Shown here: one piece after another, positions 5,793 through 10,142 of the stretch | Position numbering within the stretch: the first letter of the stretch is position 1 | Layout of the letters: each line of letters opens with the position of its first letter | From: Clostridiales bacterium UBA1742 | GTDB taxonomy: Bacteria > Bacillota > Clostridia > TANB77 > CAG-508 | DNA length: 10,142 nt | Assembly: GCA_002314935.1 (NCBI GenBank) | Contig: DCHW01000017.1 | Coordinates: 1 to 10,142 of the forward strand | Direction: 5' to 3' | The notes under the pieces: model-generated | Database searches by the model: none | What the model was told of the DNA's origin: nothing | Seen by the model: the letters and a program-made list of their open reading frames with translations, nothing else | Made by a program: the position numbers and the translations under genes

Positions 5793-8174
5793 TTATTTTG
5801 TAGATTGTGCATTTTTAGCATATTTTTTTAGCTTTTCATAAGCTAAATATTTAATTGTTCCTGCAGGAAATTTGCCTTCTGAGTTTTTCTTTCCAGCAGG
5901 CACACCTGTTAGTATTTCTATACCTTCATCTATTGTAGAAATAGCATATATATGGAAATTTCCATCTTTTACACTTGAAATTACGTCATCATTTAAATTT
6001 AAATTTCTAACATTTTGGATTGGAATAATTACACCTTGATCACCAGTTAATCCACGTGATTTACATGTTTGGTAGAAACCTTCAATTTTTTCGTTAACAC
6101 CACCAATTGGTTGTATAAATCCTTTTTGATTTACTGAACCTGTAACTGCAATGGATTGATTTATAGGTATTCCAGATAAGCTTGATAAAATAGCATAAAG
6201 TTCCGTACTAGATGCACTATCCCCATCAACTCCATTATAAAGTTGTTCAAAGCATAAACTAGCATTTAGAGATAACATCATATCTTGTGCAAATTCTTCT
6301 CCTAAATATCCTGAAAGTATTAAAACTCCTTTAGAATGAGAAGAACCTGACATATCAATTTCTCTTTCTATATTTATAATACCATCTTTGCCCATAAAAG
6401 TATTTGCAGTAATTCTTGATGGTTTTCCAAAGCAATAATCTCCAATAGTTAAAATTGTTAAACCATTAATCATACCAACTTCAAAACCTGTTGTATTTAT
6501 AAGTAAAGTATTGTCTTTAATCATTTCCATATATTTTGCATCATATTTTTTTACACGATCAACTCTTTCAGATAGTGTTTTATCAATAAATTCTGCTGTG
6601 ACTACTTTATTTTTTGCAAGTTTTGCCCAAGTTGAAGATTCTGCAATTATTTCTCCAATTTCATTAAAACGTGTTGAAAGCTTTGTTTTATCGTCTGCTA
6701 ATTTTGAAGCGTATTCTACAATTTTTGCCATAGCATATTTATCTAAAGGTAGCATACCTTCTTTGGTAGAAAAACTATGAACAAATCTAGATAATTTATT
6801 TATATTTGATTCTGTTCTAGGTGCATCTTCTTCAAATTCAACTTTGATTTTAAATAATTTTTTAAAATCAGGATCAAGAGATAGAAGAGCATGATACAAC
6901 TCTGAATCTCCTAATAATAAAACTTTTACATCTAAAGGAATAGGTTCTGGCTTTAAAGAAATCATAACCATATATGAACGTTGTTCCATATTATTTTCAA
7001 TATTTATTTCTTTTACTAATAATGCTTTCTTTAATGTCTCATAACAAATAGGATTTGCTAATAAGTCACTTGCCTGAAGAATGATGTACCCACCATTTGC
7101 TTTATGAAGTAATCCTGATTTTAACATTGTAAAATCTGTTTTTAGCATTCCATATTGATTTTCGTATTCAAGTTTTCCAAATAAATTATGATACAAATAG
7201 TTTGAATCCATAATAACAGGAGAACCTGTTAGGTTACTATTATCAACAAATAAATTAACTCTATAATTTAACCAAGGTTTTACATTTTCTTGTTTTAAAG
7301 TTTGAGCTTTTGTTTCATCAACTTCTTCTTTAATAAATAATGAAATATTTTTTAAAATATCTTTTTTTATTGCCTCGAAGAAAGTAATTAATTTTGAATT
7401 CTTTTTATATTTTGTTTTTAATGGATTAATATGTGAATTAATTGTAATAAGAGCAATGTTAGATTGCCATTCTTCAATCTTTTTATCATTTTCTTTTTCC
7501 ATTATTTTTATTTGATTAATTACAGTAATGATTTGGTCTTGAACAATAGAAGAATTATCTTCAAAAGTTTTTTTAGTATCATCATCTAATTTGTCGAATT
7601 CATCTTCTTCTAAAGCTTTTCCATCTATTACTGGCATCATATAAACACCATTTTGTGCTGTTTTAACTTGAAATCCACTTTTTAAAGCTTGTTTGTTTAA
7701 CTTTTCAAGCATTTTATTTTTTTCTTCTTCAAATTTGCTTTTCATTAAGTTTTTTTGTTTATCAAAATCTTCATTTGCAAATGTAGCCATAATGTCTTTT
7801 TTTATATTTATAATAAAGTCATCCATTTCTTGTTTAAATACTTGACCTTGACCAGCTGGTAAAGAAATAGCAACAGGCTCGTTTGGATTATGAAAATTAT
7901 AAATATAACACCAATCATTTGGGGTTTTTTCTTTTGATGCAACTTGAGTAACATATTTTTTTGTGTACATTGTTTTTCCTACACCTGATGGACCTTCAAG
8001 GTATAGATTATAACCCTTAGAATCAACTTTAATACCAAATTCTAATGCTTTAATTCCACGGTCTTGTCCATAAATTAAATCTTTGTCTGTAATTTCATCA
8101 GTGGTATCAAATTTAAATAAATTTGGATTACATAGTGTTTTTAAATCTTTGTAGCTTAATTCATTTTTTTTCAT
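5793..8174 (-). CDS. Lon-family ATP-dependent protease (AAA_32/LonB-LonC type)
   Basis: This is a 793-residue cytosolic AAA+ serine protease of the Lon superfamily that lacks the LonA N-terminal domain. Walker A is GPSGVGKT (61-68). A Lys/Glu-rich helical insertion, probably coiled coil, covers about 135-290. The family block KANGGYIILQASDLL is at about 358-372. The C-terminal Lon protease domain has the catalytic Ser653 (DGDSASS) and Lys696 (GGVNEKIEGF), 43 residues apart as in E. coli Lon. I see no membrane segment, so it resembles the YcbZ/LonC-like proteins more than membrane-bound LonB. Its ATG overlaps the rimI stop by 4 bases, making it the last gene of the tsaE-tsaB-rimI operon. The first ribosome binding site would be inside rimI (GGAGGT). 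Its only CGG spans ACG|GAA and is read normally. The substrate is unknown. Confidence 0.93.
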   Translation of the reverse strand: MKKNELSYKDLKTLCNPNLFKFDTTDEITDKDLIYGQDRGIKALEFGIKVDSKGYNLYLEGPSGVGKTMYTKKYVTQVASKEKTPNDWCYIYNFHNPNEPVAISLPAGQGQVFKQEMDDFIINIKKDIMATFANEDFDKQKNLMKSKFEEEKNKMLEKLNKQALKSGFQVKTAQNGVYMMPVIDGKALEEDEFDKLDDDTKKTFEDNSSIVQDQIITVINQIKIMEKENDKKIEEWQSNIALITINSHINPLKTKYKKNSKLITFFEAIKKDILKNISLFIKEEVDETKAQTLKQENVKPWLNYRVNLFVDNSNLTGSPVIMDSNYLYHNLFGKLEYENQYGMLKTDFTMLKSGLLHKANGGYIILQASDLLANPICYETLKKALLVKEINIENNMEQRSYMVMISLKPEPIPLDVKVLLLGDSELYHALLSLDPDFKKLFKIKVEFEEDAPRTESNINKLSRFVHSFSTKEGMLPLDKYAMAKIVEYASKLADDKTKLSTRFNEIGEIIAESSTWAKLAKNKVVTAEFIDKTLSERVDRVKKYDAKYMEMIKDNTLLINTTGFEVGMINGLTILTIGDYCFGKPSRITANTFMGKDGIINIEREIDMSGSSHSKGVLILSGYLGEEFAQDMMLSLNASLCFEQLYNGVDGDSASSTELYAILSSLSGIPINQSIAVTGSVNQKGFIQPIGGVNEKIEGFYQTCKSRGLTGDQGVIIPIQNVRNLNLNDDVISSVKDGNFHIYAISTIDEGIEILTGVPAGKKNSEGKFPAGTIKYLAYEKLKKYAKNAQSTK

Positions 8175-8617
8175 TCGTTTACCTCCATCGTCATTATTAT
8201 GGCATCTTCTGTACCATTATAATATTTTTTCCTAATTCCAACATTTTTAAAACCAAAAGTTTCATATAGTTTTATAGCAGGAATATTTTGTGAATTTACT
8301 TCTAATGTTATAGAAGTAGTTTTTTTAAATTTGCATATTGCAATTAATTTATTTAATAACATTTTACCAATACCATTGTATCTATGGTCCTTTTTAACAA
8401 CAATATTTGTAATATGTATATCATCAACTGATTGCCAAATTCCAGCAAAACCAACCACTAGGTTATTAGATTTTGCAACAATATATGTGGAATTTGGATT
8501 TTGTAGTTCACTTTTAAATACAGAATATGTCCAAAAGTCGTCAAAATCAGTTAAAAGAATATCTGCAATGGAATTTAAATCAGAAATTTGCATAGTTTCA
8601 ATTTCTATATTATCCAT
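8171..8617 (-). CDS. rimI: ribosomal-protein-alanine N-acetyltransferase RimI
   Basis: This is a 148-residue GNAT enzyme that by family acetylates the N-terminus of ribosomal protein bS18 using acetyl-CoA. The acetyl-CoA-binding motif A is RYNGIGKML at about 79-87. The RimI-type ending is present: LEVNSQNIPAIKLYETFGF and then GIRKKYY at about 127-133. Glu106 is the likely equivalent of the RimI catalytic Glu. It overlaps tsaB by 8 bases and the Lon-family gene by 4, so translation of the three is probably coupled. Other GNAT substrates are possible, but the tsaB-rimI linkage is the usual context for RimI. Confidence 0.9.
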   Translation of the reverse strand: MDNIEIETMQISDLNSIADILLTDFDDFWTYSVFKSELQNPNSTYIVAKSNNLVVGFAGIWQSVDDIHITNIVVKKDHRYNGIGKMLLNKLIAICKFKKTTSITLEVNSQNIPAIKLYETFGFKNVGIRKKYYNGTEDAIIMTMEVNE

Positions 8618-9269
8618 TTAAATCTTTCATCCTTTCAGCTTGTGATTTTCGAAGATACATTGGAAGAAGAGTATCTGCATTTTTAAAAGTACCATTTTTA
8701 AATTTATTGTATGCACAAATATTAATATTTTTAGCATAAATTTCTGGTGTTAAAACAAAAGTACCATTTAATAAGTCTTTATGTAATAATGCACCATCAC
8801 CAATAAATGATATGTTTTCATATTTATTTAAAATAGGTAATAGGGTGTTTATATCATCTGCATAATAATTTTCTAATTGGTTATAATTAGAATCAAATAA
8901 ACCCATATAAACTTGATTGTTTCTTGCATCTATAATTGAGCAAATTGTTTTTGCATTATTTGCACCATATGCAAGTGCTTCTAAGGATGAAACATCAACA
9001 ACAGGCACTTTCAAAATTTCAGAAATTGCTTTAATTGTTGAAATACCAATTCTTATACCTGTAAAAGAGCCAGGACCAATATCACATGCAAGTAAATTAA
9101 TTTCTGATAAGGCAATGTTAGTTTCTTTCAAAAGGGAGTCTATTAATGGAACCAAAGTCTCAGAATGTGTTTTAGTATTGTTAATATGTAATTCTTTAAT
9201 AACATTTAAATCTTCAGATAGACATACAGAAGCAGTACTACTAGAAGTTGAAATTCCTAAAATTTTCAT
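8610..9269 (-). CDS. tsaB: t6A complex dimerization subunit TsaB
   Basis: TsaB is the catalytically inactive ASKHA-fold partner of TsaD in the complex that transfers threonylcarbamoyl to A37 of tRNA. The 219-residue product begins MKILGISTSSSTASV and carries GPGSFTGIRIG at 65-75, both diagnostic. Its ATG overlaps the tsaE stop in an ATGA, and its end overlaps rimI. With tsaE and the Sua5 gene at the left of the window, three of the four bacterial t6A proteins are encoded here; tsaD is not seen. Confidence 0.95.
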   Translation of the reverse strand: MKILGISTSSSTASVCLSEDLNVIKELHINNTKTHSETLVPLIDSLLKETNIALSEINLLACDIGPGSFTGIRIGISTIKAISEILKVPVVDVSSLEALAYGANNAKTICSIIDARNNQVYMGLFDSNYNQLENYYADDINTLLPILNKYENISFIGDGALLHKDLLNGTFVLTPEIYAKNINICAYNKFKNGTFKNADTLLPMYLRKSQAERMKDLNG

Positions 9270-9728
9270 ATATTTATCTCCTTGAGAATTGGCTTTAATT
9301 TATCTGAATTGGTAAAAATATTTAAATATCTAATATTTTCATCTTGGTTATCTTTAGAAAATACAATTTTAATATAATTATTTGGTAATATATCTTCTAA
9401 TAGTTCACCCCATTCAATAATACAAATGCCATTATCGAAATAGTCATATCCACCAATTGCGTAAAATTCATCAATGTCTTCTAACCTATAAACATCAAAG
9501 TGATATATGTTTGTATTAGATGCTTGATGCTCATTTACAATAGTAAAAGTAGGACTTGAAATTTCATCTTGTAAATTCCAAAAAGATAAAAAACCTTCAG
9601 TAAATTTTGTTTTACCTGATCCTAAATCACCGAGACAAAACAACAATATCACCTTTTTGTAGTTTACTAGCTAATTTATAGCCAAATTCTTTTGTTTCTA
9701 ATTCATTATGAGATACAAAATTACACAT
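9266..9728 (-). CDS. tsaE: t6A complex ATPase TsaE, needing one +1 shift at CGG
   Basis: TsaE is the small P-loop ATPase that resets the TsaB-TsaD complex. The usual start is ATG at 9728-9726, with AAAGGTG 5 bases upstream. It encodes residues 1-32 of a standard TsaE N-terminus (ETKEFGYKLA, then KGDIVVLS). CGG (9632-9630) followed at once by TGA (9629-9627) would end it at 33 codons. Reading CGGT as Gly33 restores LS-G-DLGSGKT, the Walker A motif, then SPTFTIVN (58-65), HFDVYRL (76-82) and IEWGE (104-108). The total is 153 residues, the normal length. An in-frame ATG at 9652 could start a downstream fragment, but it would lack the N-terminus and enter the P-loop with foreign residues. This is the first gene of the operon and overlaps tsaB by 4 bases. 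Confidence 0.93.
9629..9632 (-). other. CGGT +1 frameshift site 4 (tsaE Walker A)
   Basis: On the minus strand the gene reads GTT TTG TCT CGG TGA TTT, an immediate in-frame stop after CGG. Reading CGGT as one Gly gives VVLS-G-DLGSGKT, placing it at the first Gly of the P-loop. The upstream codon is TCT, as in trmD. Confidence 0.9.
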
Positions 9729-9756
9729 ATTTTCACCTTTAATATTTTCTAAACAT

Positions 9757-9785
9757 ATTTTATATTAGTTACAAATATTTGTAAA
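9757..9785 (-). promoter_or_regulatory. promoter of the tsaE-tsaB-rimI-lon operon
   Basis: On the minus strand, TTTACA (9785-9780) and TAAAAT (9762-9757) are spaced by 17 bases, each one mismatch from consensus. The transcript would start near 9750, about 20 bases before the tsaE ATG. This supports 9728 as the start. Confidence 0.7.
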
Positions 9786-9824
9786 CAATAAATTTAAAAA
9801 AATTAAAAAATTTTAAAAAATATA

Positions 9825-9853
9825 TTGACAAAAGCTAAAACCTAGTTTATAAT
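9825..9853 (+). promoter_or_regulatory. consensus promoter of tRNA-Gly
   Basis: TTGACA (9825-9830) and TATAAT (9848-9853), both perfect consensus with a 17-base spacer, lie about 20 bases before the tRNA. This is typical of strongly expressed stable RNA. Confidence 0.9.
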
Positions 9854-9874
9854 CTATAAACGTAGCAGGGAAAT

Positions 9875-9948
<74 letters not shown>

Positions 9949-9979
9949 AAAAACTCATAGTGTAACTATGAGTTTTTTT
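9949..9979 (+). terminator. intrinsic terminator of tRNA-Gly
   Basis: ACTCATAG (9953-9960) and CTATGAGT (9966-9973) pair around the loop TGTAA, extended by A-T pairs and followed by a T run to 9979. Confidence 0.9.
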
Positions 9980-10057
9980 ATTTTAAAATTGTAGTTGCCA
10001 AAATTTCCCGTCAGACTGTCTAAAAATTAATTAAAAATTTGGTTATGCAAATCGTAG

Positions 10058-10075
10058 GGGCGATTTTAATCGCCC
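10058..10075. repeat. GC-rich palindrome, likely dispersed intergenic repeat
   Basis: GGGCGATT (10058-10065) and AATCGCCC (10068-10075) form a perfect inverted repeat in an otherwise AT-rich, gene-free tail. It sits in the context GTAGGGGCGA...TCGCCCG, which resembles short intergenic repeats seen in several Clostridia genomes (from memory, not checked). A shorter inverted repeat AGACTGTCT lies at 10013-10021. No T tract follows, so it is not a standard terminator. The rest of 9980-10142 shows no gene. Confidence 0.5.
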
Positions 10076-10142
10076 GAAACTTCAAAGAAATTTCTAAAAA
10101 AATATTAATATAATACCTCAATATAGGTTTAAAATAGATATG

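Noticed and set aside
2858..9632. Sequencing or assembly errors as the cause of the four frame breaks
   Set aside because: Errors in AT-rich DNA usually fall in A or T runs. Here each would have to be a C inserted just before the GG of an invariant Gly codon, on both strands, while many other GGT and GGA codons are untouched. Raw reads are still needed to exclude it.
2858..9632. CGG reassigned to another amino acid (for example Trp) with no shift
   Set aside because: Any three-base reading of CGG leaves the genes out of frame, and two sites would run directly into TAG or TGA. Reassignment alone cannot repair them.
2093..9728. ffh, trmD and tsaE as pseudogenes
   Set aside because: All motifs are intact on both sides of each break, there are no other lesions, the genes are usually essential, and all four breaks share one form. 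Random decay would give varied deletions, stops and substitutions.

Overview
The window is a very AT-rich chromosomal segment. Gene content, gene order and strong AGGAGG-type ribosome binding sites all fit a low-GC member of Bacillota, most like an uncultured Clostridia lineage. I cannot name the species. TGA is used as a stop (tsaE, rimI), so this is not a UGA-recoding mycoplasma.

Layout. (1) 1-1190: a Sua5-type threonylcarbamoyl-AMP synthase (tsaC) with its own promoter and a terminator. (2) 1225-1572, minus strand: a small single-pass membrane protein with GY repeats and a Tyr/Asp/Glu-rich tail, transcribed divergently from the next block. (3) 1660-5774: the classical Bacillota translation/secretion block ylxM-ffh-rpsP-khpA-rimM-trmD-rplS, closed by a bidirectional terminator. 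(4) 9785 down to 5793, minus strand: an overlapping operon tsaE-tsaB-rimI-Lon-family protease. (5) 9825-9979: tRNA-Gly(UCC) with a perfect consensus promoter and a terminator. The last 160 bases show no gene, only a GGGCGATT/AATCGCCC palindrome that looks like a dispersed repeat. Most of the genes serve translation: t6A synthesis (tsaC, tsaB, tsaE), m1G37 methylation (trmD), ribosome proteins and assembly (rpsP, rplS, rimM, rimI) and the signal recognition particle (ylxM, ffh).

The main observation is that three conserved genes (ffh, trmD, tsaE) are each out of frame if read normally, at four points in all (ffh has two). All four points have the same form. An in-frame CGG codon stands where the family has an invariant glycine, and reading the four bases CGGN as one Gly (equivalently, skipping the C and reading GGN) restores the full-length protein with no residue added or lost. 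I found only four in-frame CGG codons in the window's genes, and all four are these sites; no CGG encodes Arg. Ten CGG trinucleotides that straddle codon boundaries in the same genes cause no disturbance. Two of the sites are followed at once by a zero-frame stop (CGG TAG, CGG TGA). This argues against random damage or sequencing error and for systematic +1 frameshifting, or quadruplet decoding, at CGG in this organism. A further link is that TrmD, itself interrupted by such a site, makes the m1G37 modification that guards against +1 slippage and whose known substrates include the tRNA-Arg that reads CGG.
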